NCBI GenBank assembly: GCA_002778195.1
Contig: PCDI01000017.1
Coordinates: 324,119-388,118 of the forward strand
Source: Raffaelea ambrosiae
Lineage: Eukaryota; Ascomycota; Sordariomycetes; Ophiostomatales; Ophiostomataceae
Length of the DNA: 64,000 bases
Direction of reading: 5' to 3'
The translations under genes and the position numbers were made by a program. Position 1 is the stretch's first letter. Every line of letters starts with the position of its first letter. A model generated the notes under the pieces. That model did not search any database. It saw only the letters and a list, made by a program, of their open reading frames with translations, and was not told where the DNA came from. Below are positions 1 to 11,962 of the stretch, one piece after another.

Positions 1-212
1 CAACAGTGATGAAAGCCGAAGCCGTATCGTCTACAATGGTGCAGGCGAAATGCGTGTTAGAGAAACCAAACAATCCAAAGAAGGGGTTCTTTTAGATGGG
101 AAAAATGCCAAGACGCGGCTCTCGCGGGCGTTTGCGGATATGGCTCACCTGGCGATGCCGCACCAGCCAGCGCCGGCGCCAGCAGGAGGGCGGCCCCCAA
201 GAGGCCTCTCAT
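1..212 (-). CDS. Secreted or ER-luminal protein, 5' end only (runs off left edge)
   Basis: Exon 1 is 149-212 and exon 2 starts at 30 and leaves the window. The start at 212 opens a classic signal peptide: MRGLLGAALLLAPALAGA, with a small-residue cleavage region around residues 16-20. The donor GTGAGC follows position 149, and the acceptor TAG at 31-33 is preceded by a CTAAC branch site at about 56-60. Joining the exons keeps frame and gives a mature N-terminus beginning SPDDTASAFITV. Too little remains to name a family. The protein is inferred to enter the secretory pathway. The upstream DNA is its presumed promoter. Confidence 0.55.
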
Positions 213-1904
213 GGTTTCGGAAATGTGTTGTGAGAACGGGGCGAAAAATAATAGTGATAATAGATAAACAGCCGGCACACCCCAAATGCACGGGGAGGGG
301 GCGAAAGGGGAAGGAAGGAAAGAGAGAGATCGCAGGCCCTACAAGGAAGGAATCATGGACTCGCTGTTGCCCTCCGTGGATCGAGCGATGGCCAAACGAA
401 GCACAGGCGAAATGAAAAACACTCGGGCGACACGATATCAGTTACCGGGAGGGCGAAAAAAAAAGAAGGTCGGTAGAGAGATGGCGTGAGAGTGAGAATG
501 AGAGAGAGGGGGGAGAGAGAGAGAAAACGTCGCTGGCTGAGAAGCGAAGAAACACCAGAAGAAAACGAAACACAATATGAGGAAGGGGGGAGGAGAAGGG
601 GGAAGCCGTGCAATAGCGCGTGCAAGGACAGGGCGGCAATCCAAACCGTCCCTGTTTTGGAGCGTGTGTTGGCGGAGAGGTCTCTTACGAATAGGGAAGG
701 GGGCGGAGCCAACTGCTACGGCAGAGCACGAGCAGACGAGGGGGGGGGATGAGGGAAAGAGCAGACCACATGCAGAAGGAGCGACACACAGACGCAGGTC
801 CAGCCAACCAGCCTAAGCACGCTTTCACAACCATTTGTGCATAGTATCTACTATGTACCCGTATCCAACTATGGCGCATGGTAGTGGTAACAGGCGCGGC
901 AATGCTCCTCTTTACAGGCAAGAAGCCCCGGTCAAATTTTTTTTTTCTACTTGAACAGCGACGCATCACCGGCGGGCACAACGGGGAGGGCGACGCAATG
1001 CTGCATATTTCGACAGTGGCAGAAGAGCGGTAGGGCTGTGGTGCCGGCCAATCAACAGTCGCCGTCGCGACTGGCTTACGAGTCCCTCTAACCGTGTTCT
1101 GTCCAAGTCGGTGGGGCGCTTTTTCGGCCTGTGACAATGGGAAATGGGTGGTGGTACACCCAGCCACTACAGTGGCATTTTACTACGAGCATGTAGTTAT
1201 GTACTGGTATGTGGTGTTGTGGCGGATGGGAAGGACCTGTCTCGTGCTGTCTCACAATCTGGCAGAAAAGTACGCGTGTGTGGCATTGAGACGACGAGTT
1301 TGGCGTCGACAGACACCGGCGAGCACATTGCCGCGTTTTCCATTTTTCATTTTCATTTTCACCTTGGGCCAAGGGCGCCCGTGTTTTATTTGGATTTAGA
1401 TTTCCACTTGTTCGATGCACTAGCATCGGCAACAAGATGCCCTTTTATTCTAACGAAAACAGGAACGACGCAGACGAGGCACGAGAAACCCGAGAATGAA
1501 ACAATGTCGCCTTTTTTGTAAGACAACGCCTGTATTACCAGAGGGCCAGAGAGGGGGCGACGGAAAAAAAGGAAAACTTGAAACGCAGAAAGCGAAAGGG
1601 CCAATGGGTCCAGCATCTGGGGGAACCAGGCCAGCATGCCAAAGCACATATTTATCCTCTCTGCCTTTTTGCCCCTTTGTCCATGTATGCATACACGCAG
1701 GATATCTCTTCTTTGCCCATGAACGCCAATAAGATCCAGAAAGAGGAACGAAAAAAAAGAAGACAAAGAACACAGATCCCAAACACAAACGCAAACACAA
1801 ACACACAAAAAAAAGTAAAAAAAAAAAAAAAAAAAACATATATATCCATGTCTAGACGTTCAAACATCAGACACCAGACACCAGACACAGGCCAGCCACA
1901 CCGC
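213..1904. other. Intergenic: promoter of the secreted-protein gene and 3' side of the next gene
   Basis: I see no supportable gene. The part near 212 is purine-rich, with GA-rich runs at about 455-620. An A-run at about 1819-1837 lies just downstream of the next minus-strand gene and probably belongs to its 3' region. Confidence 0.5.
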
Positions 1905-3437
1905 CTACGCTGCCATCGGGGGCACGCCCGCATCGCTCTCGCTCAGCACGCTGCCCACCTCCGTCCAGCTCGTCGGCGTCATCATGCCGTCGCCCTCCTC
2001 GTCGTCATCGCTCAGCACCCCGTAGGACGCAGCCTGGCCCGACGCCTGCGACGCCGTGTCGTGCACCAGGCTGGGCGTGGACGTGCCGCTCCGGTGCTGC
2101 GGGGTGGCAGCAGCCGAAGCATGGCCCGCCTCGAACTCCGCGTCGCCGACAATCGACATCGAATCCGTCGGCGTCAGGTCGCCTGTGCTGATCACCTCGG
2201 GCTCCGACACCGGCGCCGTGGGCGTCACCGGCAGCGGCGAGTAGAAGCCTGCGGCATCGCCTCCGGCCGCGCTCGAGTTCTGCGCCCATGCTTGGATGGA
2301 ACTGAACGCATCCTGCCGGCTGTCGTTGACGCTGAGGAGGTCCTCGTCCTCGTTCCGGCCGACCATCAGCTCGGCCGTACGCATCGCAAGACGTTCCCTT
2401 ATATCAGAATCTCCAGCGTCATCTAGGTGCAGTGAATCAAGGTGTAGTGCATCTGCAGCAGCAGGCCCCTCTTGTTGGCCGTTGTGGGTCGACGGGTCGG
2501 TGGCATCAAAGAAGAGCTCCGAAGCTGCCCCGGTCGACGGCACCACCGCCGACCCAGACATGTTCCGAGCCACTACGGCATCCATGCTGTTGCCAGACAT
2601 GCCCTGGCCAGCGTTGTTGTTGTTGTCGTTGTTAGTGGTGGTGGTGTTGGCGTTGGCGTTGGCGTTGGCGTTGGCGGTGGTGTCGGGCTCCGTAGCATTG
2701 TAGATGTCCGACATGATCTCATCCGGCTCGGGCGACAGATAGCTGGCCGTCTGGTGCGGGGCCTGCTCGTCCATCTCAATGCCGTACTCATCAGCAAACG
2801 GGTTCGCGTACGCAAACGAGCGCAGGCCCCGCACACCCTCAGCATGCCGACGCTGCACCAGGCCGTCCGTGTCCACGTAGTCGGTGCCCGTGTTCACGAC
2901 AAATGTGCCACGCTCAGCGCCCTGGTCCTGCTGCAGCAGCTGGTCAAATGTGGTCGGCGTGTTGCTGGTATTGTTGCTGCCCATCAGCAGAGCGGAAGCC
3001 GGCAGGCCGGCAGCGGCAGCAGCCTCCCGGGTGGCCTTTTCGACTTCGGCGAGGGCTTTGCGCTGCTCCTCCTCGCGCTTCTTCTGCTTCTCCAGGTGCA
3101 GCCGGTTCCAGTACAGCAGTTCGTCGCGCTGGCGGCGGCGGCTCTCCTCGTCGGCTACGACATCCTGGCCATTGGCGGCCCGGCCGCCGCGCGACATCAG
3201 GAAGCCGTCCGCATCCTCGGGCCGGTTGAACACGGGTTCGCGGTTGGCCTCGTCCTCGTTATCGCCGTTCGGTGCGATGCCCTCGCCCAGGCTCTGCAGG
3301 GCCACAGCGATACGGCGGCGCAGGTCGTCGGCCATGCGGCGGATTTCGGGTGATTCGTAGACGGCAATGGCGGCGGCCACAGCCACTGACAGGGCAATCA
3401 CGCCCGCTGAGACGACAGCCGGGTTAGCAGCAGGCAT
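1905..3437 (-). CDS. Conserved fungal protein, N-terminal membrane anchor, unknown function
   Basis: Single exon of 510 residues. I chose the ATG at 3437 because it opens directly on a hydrophobic helix (about residues 6-25, VVSAGVIALSVAVAAAIAVY), whereas the longer reading frame upstream is low-complexity leader. Then come a charged helical stretch likely to form a coiled coil (about residues 85-130, rich in R/K/E around LHLEKQKKREEEQRKALAE), a long acidic, disordered middle part with Asn/Ala and Thr runs, and an acidic C-terminus with the motif MTPTSWTEVGS. The layout suggests a single-pass membrane protein with a large cytosolic tail. I recognise the N-terminus as typical of filamentous ascomycetes but know no function for it. 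Confidence 0.75.
   Translation of the reverse strand: MPAANPAVVSAGVIALSVAVAAAIAVYESPEIRRMADDLRRRIAVALQSLGEGIAPNGDNEDEANREPVFNRPEDADGFLMSRGGRAANGQDVVADEESRRRQRDELLYWNRLHLEKQKKREEEQRKALAEVEKATREAAAAAGLPASALLMGSNNTSNTPTTFDQLLQQDQGAERGTFVVNTGTDYVDTDGLVQRRHAEGVRGLRSFAYANPFADEYGIEMDEQAPHQTASYLSPEPDEIMSDIYNATEPDTTANANANANANTTTTNNDNNNNAGQGMSGNSMDAVVARNMSGSAVVPSTGAASELFFDATDPSTHNGQQEGPAAADALHLDSLHLDDAGDSDIRERLAMRTAELMVGRNEDEDLLSVNDSRQDAFSSIQAWAQNSSAAGGDAAGFYSPLPVTPTAPVSEPEVISTGDLTPTDSMSIVGDAEFEAGHASAAATPQHRSGTSTPSLVHDTASQASGQAASYGVLSDDDEEGDGMMTPTSWTEVGSVLSESDAGVPPMAA
2648..2681. repeat. 6-bp tandem repeat (GTTGGC) inside a CDS
   Basis: About five copies of GTTGGC in a row. On the coding (minus) strand they give an alternating Asn-Ala run in the membrane-anchored protein, so length changes in steps of 6 bp keep frame. 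Confidence 0.8.
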
Positions 3438-5462
3438 CGTTTCTCGGCCGGTGTATGTGTGCAAGTGATTGTTGTGTGTGTGTGTGTGTTTGTGTGCGTG
3501 TGGTGTTATAGGAAAGTGGAGTTGAGCGGTGTAAGAGAAAGGGAGAATAGAGGAAAGAAGGATGGGAAAGGAGGAAAGGAGAAAGAGCCCAAGTTTAGAC
3601 AAGTCGAAGTCGAAAGAGAGGCGTGTTCGAGCTGCAAAATAGACTCGGGGGAGAAGAGGCAGCACAGGAAATGCGCGAAACAAAGTTAAAAGGGGAAGCC
3701 TGGCACGAGAGGCGGCCAATAAATTGTGGCAGTAAGCACGCGAGGATGATGAGGCAAATCATGTGCGACTTGTTCCAAGCCAGCCAGCCCACTTGCGGGA
3801 GGCAGCTCGCTGAGAGGAGCCGTATCCACATACGCAAGCCTTTGCCACACGCTGTGCACGGCTGCCAAGCCATGGTGGCCCGAATAATGCCAGCAGAACA
3901 CACCAGAAGCGAGGCGGGGTCAATGCACTTATCCGAGGGCGGTGTAGTGTAGGCCGGGAGGAATGTACTATTACAGGGCGAATGGGGCTGGGTGAGAGGG
4001 ACAAGGTGCGGGGCAGAGCAGAGGGTATGCAGGTAAGCGGGAGGTGGCCTCTCAGGCATTGTGATGCTCACCTTTGGCAGCTAGAGGGACAGGCATTTTG
4101 TCAATAATAAAGGCGATCGGCGATGAAGATCGGAGGCACAGGAGACGAGGGAGACAATCGATGGCGACAATGGATGAACAAGAGAAGGAGTGAGTGAAAC
4201 CGGGTCTTCGAAGGAGGCCGAAGAGAGTGAAAGACAGCAGATCGACGAAGAGACGAAAGGACGACGCACGAAGTCGACCAAAAAGAGAAATGGGAAAGAG
4301 AAGGAGGAGGGAAAGAGGGAAGGAGCGACGGAGAGACAGGGCCGACTTCGTTCAGTTGTACTATGTAATATGAGGACGGATCAAACATGGACAGGAGCTA
4401 AAAGTGGGGAGTTCCCGTGCTATGCTCCCATTCATAAGTCATTATTTTGGGGGGATTCGTCACAGCCGAGTTGCCCGTCCGGCAAGGCAGCCGTCAATAA
4501 AAAACTAAAAAAAAATATAAAAACGCGCCAGGCTCTGACAGGCGCTAACACGGCGAGAACGCCTAAAGGCGACGTTGGCCACCGAGGACGGCCTGCAGAG
4601 CGGGCGTGGGCCACAGGCAAGGCCTTTGTGTCGAGTAAGCCTATCCGACAGTGTGTCGAGACAGTATGGGGACGAGACAAAGTGACGGGCAAAGGTGGAG
4701 GCGAAAGGCGAACTCTTGGTGGCTAGAGCAAGTTCCAAGTGCCAATGAGCCCCAAGCCAAATCGAGCATAAGCCAGCAAGCAGGCCAACCAAAGGCCAAC
4801 CAAAGGCCAAGGCTGCGCCTTACAGGCTCTGTGGCAGGAGGATCATTAACAACACCGCTCTGTGCCACAAAAGCCTATCGCAGAAGACTTGCCTACAAAT
4901 TTTTGCTGCGAGAGCTGGCCAATTACACACAGAGCGGACGGAGGTGACATTTGTGCATGCATCGTTACCGCGTACCGTAGCAGGACATATGCTGGCCATG
5001 CACACACGGCATTCTAGAACTGCAGGCTGCGGTCGGAACTAGCAGCTCGGTGTTACTGTTCCGGTGCATGGCGTGTTCTCGTCTCACCGTCTCCCAAAAA
5101 CTGTTGAGGGGCGCCGACAATCGAACAGTTTCTTCCTCTTCATCTCGATCGCCTCGACCGACAATTCTGGGTTTTTTCATTCATTCATTCTTTTTTGAAG
5201 CTCAAACTCACCGCATCATGTTGGCTTTCCCGTTTCTATGTTCAATATTGTTATTGAGAGAAATCTAAGTCAACTATGTGCAAAAAACTAAAACGGGAAT
5301 ATCAGCGAGAAAAAATGAATAGCCAAAATACACCCCTTTAGTAATTCGTAAGTACAGAGAGCTGCCTCTCTTTCCAATCCTCTCTCTCTCTCTCATTTCC
5401 ATCTCCATCGCTCCTCCGCTCGCCAACTTTGTGCCTTTGTCGTTCCTCCTTCCACTCCCAAT
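3438..5462. other. Intergenic, no gene seen
   Basis: Contains the leader of the membrane-anchored protein, with a GT/TG microsatellite at about 3474-3502 just upstream of its start, and the 3' side of IDH2 with a CT microsatellite at about 5381-5394. The reading frames here are short and carry no recognisable domain. Confidence 0.5.
4783..4810. repeat. 11-bp tandem repeat, GGCCAACCAAA
   Basis: Two full copies and a partial third of GGCCAACCAAA, in non-coding DNA between the membrane-anchored protein gene and IDH2. Confidence 0.75.
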
Positions 5463-7333
5463 CTACAGCTTCTGGATGATCGCCGCCGCGTACTCGTGGG
5501 TCTTGGCCTTGCCGCCCAGGTCGCCAGTCAGCGTCTTGCCCTCGGCCAGCGTCGCGAAAGCTGCCTTCTCGATCCGGTCGGCGTACTCGCCGAGGCCCAT
5601 GTGCCGCAGCATCATCATCGACGACAGCAGCAGAGCGGTGGGGTTGGCCAGCGCCTTGCCGGCGATGTCGGGAGCGGAGCCGTGCACGGCCTCGAAGATG
5701 GAGCACTCGTCGCCAATGTTGCCGGAGGGGGTCAGACCCAGGCCGCCGATCAGGCCAGCGCACATGTCAGACAGAATGTCACCGTACAGGTTGGGCATGA
5801 CCAGGACCTTGTCGTTGTACGGGGTCGGGTCCGTCACCATCTTCAGGCAGGTGTTGTCCAGCAGCTCCTCGTCGAACTCGATGCCCGGGTAGTCCTTGGC
5901 CACCTCGCGCGCCACGGTCAGGAACAGACCGTCGCTCTGCTTCATGATGGTCGCCTTGTGCACCACCCGCACCTTGGTGCGGCCCACCTGCTCGGCCTGC
6001 TGGAAAGCAAACCGCAGCACCCGCTCGCTGGCCTCCCGGGTGATCAGCTTGATGCTCTGCACCACGCCGTCCACCACCACGTGCTCGATGCCCGAGTACT
6101 CGCCCTCGGTGTTCTCGCGAATCAGCACCGTGTCGACGCCGTCGTACGGCGTCTTGAAGCCAGCCACAGACCGGCAAGGCCGCAGGTTGGCGAACAGGTT
6201 GAAGGTTCTCCGCAGAGTCAGGTTCAGGGAAACGTGGCCCTTGCCGATGGGGGTCTATTGTTGCGCCGAAAAAGAAAAAAAGAAGACGTCTGTCAGCAAC
6301 ATTGTTTCTTCCCAGCTCATAGCTCCGCACATCGGAGGTGGAGGGGTGGACCAAAACTCACAGCCAGGGGACCCTTCAGGGCAATCTTGTTCCGCTTGAT
6401 GCTCTCAATGGCAGCATCGGGGATGGCGGTCTTGCCGTCCTTCAGGATGGGGGTGACATCGATCGGCTCCCAGGCTACCGGCGCCTGCAGGTAAGATGTG
6501 GTCAGTACACGGACCCAGCTGCGCTTGCATTCTTGCACATAAAAAGAGAGGGGAGATTGCCTACCTTAGCAGCAGCAAAGATGTCCTTGACCGCCTGCGA
6601 GATCTCGGGGCCAATGCCGTCACCCTCGATAAGAGACACCGGGAACTTGCCCTACGCGCGAGATTTCCAGTCAGCCCTATCCTATCCGTGCGACCCGAAC
6701 TGCTAGTCCAGTGCCGGTTCATTGTTTTTCGCCCGGGTGTCGCCGTCGAGGTAGGTGTCGCGCTTGTCGAGGCTGTCGACATTGTCGAGACTGGGTCGCA
6801 TCGACGAGGTGGTGGTGGTGCTCGGGGCGGCTGTGAGTGATTTTTGGGCGGCTACCCGACTTCGGCTTTTGTTTACGGCGCCGGGCACTCCGGGGGCTCC
6901 GCAATCCCACTCAGCACATCCCGAAGCGGCACAAAGCCGCGGCACACCCGGACGGTCCGGTTCAACGGTCGTGGCGAGCAGAGGGAACAGATAGGAAAAG
7001 TGAACGCAAGGCTGGACTTACCGAAGCGTCCTTCACACCGTTGAACTTGGCAACCTGCTCCTTCGCTGAGTAGAATCTCTGGTTCTGCACAGTGGGTTAG
7101 CAAAACGGCGTTTACACCCCCAAAGAGACAAAATGGCACCCTGCGGGCTGCTTATTCCCTCACTCGTGCCCGGCAGCTGGTACACAAGCTGCCCGCACAT
7201 CGTGCCGCATGCCTTGGAATGCTTTTTTCGTTGTGGGCAAACTCACCCGCACCGCCAAAGTAACGGCCGCGCGCGGAGCGGCGCGGAGGCATTGGCGTCT
7301 GGCAGGGCCAGCAATAGCACGGACGGCCAACAT
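5463..7333 (-). CDS. IDH2: Isocitrate dehydrogenase [NAD] subunit 2, mitochondrial
   Basis: Catalytic subunit of the octameric NAD-dependent isocitrate dehydrogenase of the citric acid cycle, which oxidatively decarboxylates isocitrate to 2-oxoglutarate in the matrix. Five exons: 7247-7333, 7022-7084, 6565-6651, 6362-6484, 5463-6254, all joined in phase 0, giving 383 residues, the usual family length. Residues 1 to about 35 are Arg/Ala-rich without acids, as in a mitochondrial targeting sequence. Visible motifs are LIEGDGIGPE, LTLRRTFNLFANLRP, LIRENTEGEYSG, NLYGDILSD and EAVHGSAPDIAG. The LTLRRTFNLFANLRP segment matches the catalytic (IDH2) rather than the regulatory (IDH1) subunit. The second intron (6652-7021, 370 nt) is much longer than the others (80-162 nt). 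The gene shares an 884-bp divergent promoter with SEC5. Confidence 0.95.
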
Positions 7334-8217
7334 TTTTGCGAGGGGTCGAGTAGCCGGAGGGCGAGGGAAATCGAAGGTGGGATGTTGGAGGACCGAGCCG
7401 GAGAGTAGGCGAATGGGGAGAGGGGAGGAGGAAGAAGAAAAAAAGAAAGAAGAACAAGAAAGCTTTAAAGCTGGCCTGGCATGTAACAGAAAAAAAAAAA
7501 AAAAGAGACAAGCGAAGAGGGAAAAATAGCAAGGCCCGGGAAAAGTTGGAATAGGATGGCTGGAGATAGTAGAAAGGCGTCCAAGTCCTCAATGGCTCCC
7601 AATTGAGTGATAAATTTGCTTGTGTGTTACGGCCAAAGGCGGGCCAAAGAGCGCACAGAATACCCCACTAGGAGCTTCTGATTGGATGCCGATGATCGCT
7701 GGTCGATAGACCTGAGTCGTATCTCCGTCGTACTAGCGATACTAACGAAGCCTAAAGGCGACGTGCCGGCGACCGGAACAACGATGATGCAGGCGGTCTG
7801 GGCGTGGGTTTACAGTGGATGAGACCCCATAGTGCGCTGCACAAACACGGTGGAACCGCTATTGCTCGCAGGACAGCTGACTGCAGCTGCTAGGCACAGG
7901 CAGCGCACTATTACAGCACACGCTGTAACGACTCGACAGCTCTGTGCAGAGCCGCAGCCTGGTTTGCTGACTAGCCCGAAACAGACCGGGTTTAGCTTCC
8001 CAGCAACTCGTCACCAGCCAAACACGTGTGGCTTTGGCGATGTCACCAACCCTCCAACAGTTCCACCACGAAGTCCCCCCTTTGACGACAAGACACATCC
8101 GCCGCGCACGTACGAGAACACACGGTCAAAGGCATCTGCGAGCACTGCCAACAACACTTAGACTAGCCCCCTTTTGCGCATGGCCGTTGGACGCACGCCG
8201 TCGCCGCCGCTGCCGCC
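7334..8217. promoter_or_regulatory. Divergent promoter region IDH2 / SEC5
   Basis: 884 bp lie between the two start codons, so both promoters must be here unless leaders are spliced. On the IDH2 side (7490-7505) there is an A-run on the plus strand, that is, a T-run in the IDH2 leader. I see no clear TATA box and no gene. Confidence 0.55.
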
Positions 8218-11200
8218 ATGACGGACCTCGAGCGATCCGTCTTTGACTTCTACCAGATCCAGACGGCCTTCCCCGGCGAGTGGCCGGCCGAGAAGAATGA
8301 CGACGCCAGCGACGACTCGGACGGCGGCGGCGAGGAGGCCCGCAAGCGCAAGACCAAGCTGAACCGCCGCAAGTCGCGCTACCAGGCGCTCGAGCGAGCC
8401 GCCACCCACCGCAGCAGCCATGTCCCGGGTTCCGAGAAGAGCGGCAACATTGTCCAGCGCGACGAGCCCGACCCGCTGGGCACCACCGACAGCGTCATGG
8501 TCGCTCTGAAGCGGCAGGGCCTCGGGGCCGTCCAGGACGATCCCAAGCTGCGTATGTGGAGGAGCTGCAACCGCGACCTTTTCTATTCTTCTCTCTTGTT
8601 CTGTTTTGCTTGCTGACCTCGCCAAGGCAACCGCTTCCTGCTCTCGTCCACGTCCTTCCAGCCGGCCCTCTTCCTGTCCCAGGTGCACACCGACGCGAGC
8701 ACCGAGTCGCTTCTGGCCGGCATGGACGTGCTGTCCCAGTCCATCGACCAGAAGTCAGCGTCCCTCAAGGTCCTGGTTGAGTCCAACTTTGAGCGCTTCG
8801 TGCGCGCCAAGGCCACCATCGACAACGTCTACAAGGAGATGAAGTACCACGGCACCGACCCGACACCGCCGCGGGCCCGCACCCACTCGCGCCATGCCAG
8901 CCGGAACAGCTTCCGCAGCAGCACGGGTGGTGGCGGCAGCAGCAGCGGAGTCGGCGGTCCTGGCGCCGCACTGGGCGGCCTGGGCAGCCCGATGGGGTCG
9001 CCCATGGACGGCAACAACACCAACCGCAAGCGCAACGCGCTGGTCAAGGAGAGCGAGTACGGCGTCATGGGCATCAAGGCGCCGCTGCTGGAAGTGTCGG
9101 CCAAGGCCGAGGACGTGTGGGGTCCGGCGCTGGGCGGCCGCGACAAGGAGGAGACGCTGCGCGTGGTGTCCTCGGAGATCGACCGATACCGCGAGTACGT
9201 CGAGGCCAGCGCGTCCATCACGGAGAGCATCAAGCGCAACGACCACGACAGTCTGGTGGAGGAGTACCACCGCGCGCGGCGCTTTGCCGACGACGCCCGC
9301 GCGACCGCGCAGCAGCTCAGCAGCTCCGGGCAGACGCCGACGGACAACCAGCTGCACCAGATCCTGCTGGCCGCGCGCATGTGGCACGACGTCGACGACC
9401 AGATCCAGGCCTACAAGCGCGACGTGTGGCGCAAGCTGACGTCGATGCACAATGTGGCGCGGACGGCGAGCAGCAGCGGCGTGGGCGTGGGCGTGGGCGT
9501 GGGCGGATCGTCGGCGCTGACCGGCCCGGGCGGCCACCAGCAGCCGCGCGACCAGCACATGGAGCTGATTGGCCTGCTGCTGGAGCTGGGCGTCGACGAC
9601 AACCCGATCTGGGTCTGGCTGCTGAGCCGCTACGACTACCTCAAGGGCAAGATCCAGGCGACGTGCGACCGGACCAAGGTGGAGATCGAGGTGCTGCGGC
9701 GTCGGCTGGCGAACAATGGCGAGGTCAGCACGGGCGGACGCAGCAGCAACGGAAAAGGCGGCACCACGGACAGCAACAGCAACAACAATGCCAACAACAA
9801 CGGTGGCGGCGGCGGCGTCAACAAGGCACCCGGCGCCATTGCCACCCACCTGCGGCTGCTCGGCCGCCCGGCCATGGAGAACAAGATCAGCCTGCTGGAC
9901 GCGCCCGACGTGATCGAGCTGTGGGAGAAGGTGCACGGCTTCGTGGCGGCGCTGCTGTCGGCGCAGGGCATCCTGGGCGAGGTGATTGAGTTCTGGCAGA
10001 CGGTCGAGGGCTTTGTGGCGGGCAAGACGCAGCGCGCGCTGCCGACGGGCTACAACGGCGAGTCGCAGGCGCACCACCGGCTGTCGCAGCAGGGCGCCGT
10101 GGACCTGCAAAAGGGCGCGCTGGAGCTGGTGGGCATTGTGCGCGAGCAGGTGTATGCGTTCTTTGTCGGCCCGCCGCCGGAGGACATATCGCTGCTCTTC
10201 TCGCCGGTGCCGCCGTCGCCCAAGACGCCGCGCACGCCGCTGTCGGCGCTGGGCGGGGGGGGTGCCTACTCGCCGAGCACGCTGCGCGACCCGCGGTTCA
10301 ACCTGGACCCCAAGAACAACCCGCCGCCGCCGTCGCCGCGGCGCGGCGATGCCTGGGAGACGTTTGCGTTCTGGCCGCCGTACGCGAACTCGATCAGCGG
10401 CGTGCACTACCTGTCGAAGCTGCTGGCGCTGGTCGGCTCGGGCGCCTCGGAGATGGCCACCATGACGGCCAGCGCGGTGCCCAACGAGGTGGAGCCGCTG
10501 CGGACGCTGGTGGCGGCGGTGCGCGAGCGGTGCGTGGCGGCGCTGTGCGCGGCCTGGAACCGCGACGCCGAGAACGTCAAGTATGTCGAGGACTGGCACC
10601 GCGCGCCGGACCGGCGCGACGTGACCAAGATGCCGGCCGCCTTTGCCGCCTTTGAGGGCGCCATCCTGGCCGGCATGCAAAAGATCCTGTACGTGTCCGA
10701 GGCCATGGCCAAGCCGGGCGCCGGCGACATTGTGCTGCCGCCGCCGACGAAGCTGCTGCAGATGGTGCGCGGGCAGTACGTCACGACGCTGTACAAGGCG
10801 CTGAGCGGCATGGTGGAGAACGCGGAGCGGCCGGTCCAGCGGGCCGACGACGAGTGGACCACGGCGGCCGTCGACGGAAGCGATGCCGCAGCCGGCTTGG
10901 TCGTGGCGTCCACGGCCACCGGCCTGGGCGACGGCCGGGCGCCGGTGCTGCTGGACAGCGGCGCATTCAACTCCGGAGATCGGGTAACCTTTCACCCCCC
11001 CCCCCCCTTACTTTCTTTTCTATCTTCCTTCCCCTTGCCTTCTATCTTCTTTCCTGTCTTTTTTTTTTTTGCTAACTCTGTAGAATGTCCGCATGCTCTT
11101 GACGCTGAGCAACCTGCAGGCGCTCCGGTCCGAGGTGGTGCCGAAGCTCAACACGCAGTTTGAGAATGCCTTTTCGGTGAAGCTGACAGACGAGACCAAG

Positions 11201-11962
11201 ACGATCCGCGATGTGCTGGGCCAGATCGACACCCGGCTGTTCCTGTCCTACACGCGGCCGTCGGTAGAGTCGCTTCGGCGGATCGTCCGGGCCGGCGTGC
11301 TGGGGCCGGGCAGCGCCCTGAGCACGTCCGGGACCGGCGGCAAGCCTAGGGAGGCCCGGCCGTACGTCTACGAGGCGCTGCTGCTGCTGGTGCTCGTCCA
11401 CTCGGAGGTGTCGACGACGACAGCGTCGGGTGGCGGAGGAGGAGCAGCAGCGGCAGCAGCGGCAGCAGCAGCTGCTGCTGCTGCTGCTTCTGGCGTGCCG
11501 GCACCACTAGCATCATCATCATCTTCTTCTTCCTCCTCCTCGCCGCCGCCTCTCCTGCAGCAGGTCCTCTCGCACTTGCTGGAGCAGACATCGCGGGAGC
11601 TTCTCGAAGCGCTCAAGGCCACGCCGCCCCAGCGGCACTTTGACCTGACGGCGCTGATGCAGGCGACGCTGGACGTGGAGTTCATTGCGCAGACGCTGAG
11701 CCAGTACACGACGGAGCGGGCGAGCGAGCTGCAGGGGCAGATCTACCAGGAGCTGGACGCGCGGACCGACAACGACGCCCGCGCGAGGCTGCAGAGCGAG
11801 CTGCCGGAGATGCGGTCGGTGCTGAAGCGGCTGCGCGAGGCGAGCAAGAACGAGTTTGCGTGTTTCCGGAAACCTAAGAGGGCCGGCACGGGCGGAGGCG
11901 GAAGTGAGCGAGGTGGAAGCCTGGGGGGCGGCAGCCAGGGCGGGAGCATCTCGTCAATGTGA
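8218..11962 (+). CDS. SEC5: Exocyst complex component SEC5
   Basis: Subunit of the eight-protein exocyst that tethers post-Golgi vesicles to the plasma membrane at sites of polarised growth. Three exons: 8218-8551, 8627-10983, 11084-11962, giving 1189 residues. The ATG at 8218 has a good context (GCCGCCATGA) and opens the N-terminal MTDLERSVFDFYQIQ. The conserved Sec5 core begins around residue 110 with NRFLLSSTSFQPALFLSQVH and continues through ESNFERFVRAKATID. The helical C-terminal half includes DVIELWEKVHGFVAALLSAQ and the last exon's LLTLSNLQALRSEVVPKL. Several low-complexity insertions (Gly/Ser after about residue 215, Gly/Ser/Asn runs in the middle, poly-Ala and poly-Ser encoded at about 11440-11545) make it longer than yeast Sec5. 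Intron 2 has a C-run followed by a T-run. It is divergent from IDH2. Confidence 0.93.
11438..11545. repeat. Trinucleotide repeat coding for poly-Ala then poly-Ser in SEC5
   Basis: GCA/GCG/GCT codons give an alanine run of about 15, followed after a short spacer by TCA/TCT/TCC codons giving a serine run of 10. It lies in the C-terminal exon of SEC5 between conserved helices, so it is probably a disordered loop. Confidence 0.8.

Noticed and set aside
3438..3719. Upstream in-frame extension of the membrane-anchored protein
   Set aside because: Low-complexity leader with His/Thr repeats from the GT microsatellite; the typical N-terminus starts at 3437.
4561..7764. Shared 15-mer GCCTAAAGGCGACGT at 4561-4575 and 7750-7764
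   Set aside because: In 64 kb a few shared 15-mers are expected by chance and the flanks do not match.
8755..10995. 746-codon open frame opposite SEC5
   Set aside because: It is the antisense shadow of a GC-rich coding exon, rich in Arg/Ala/His without any domain, and SEC5 is certain.
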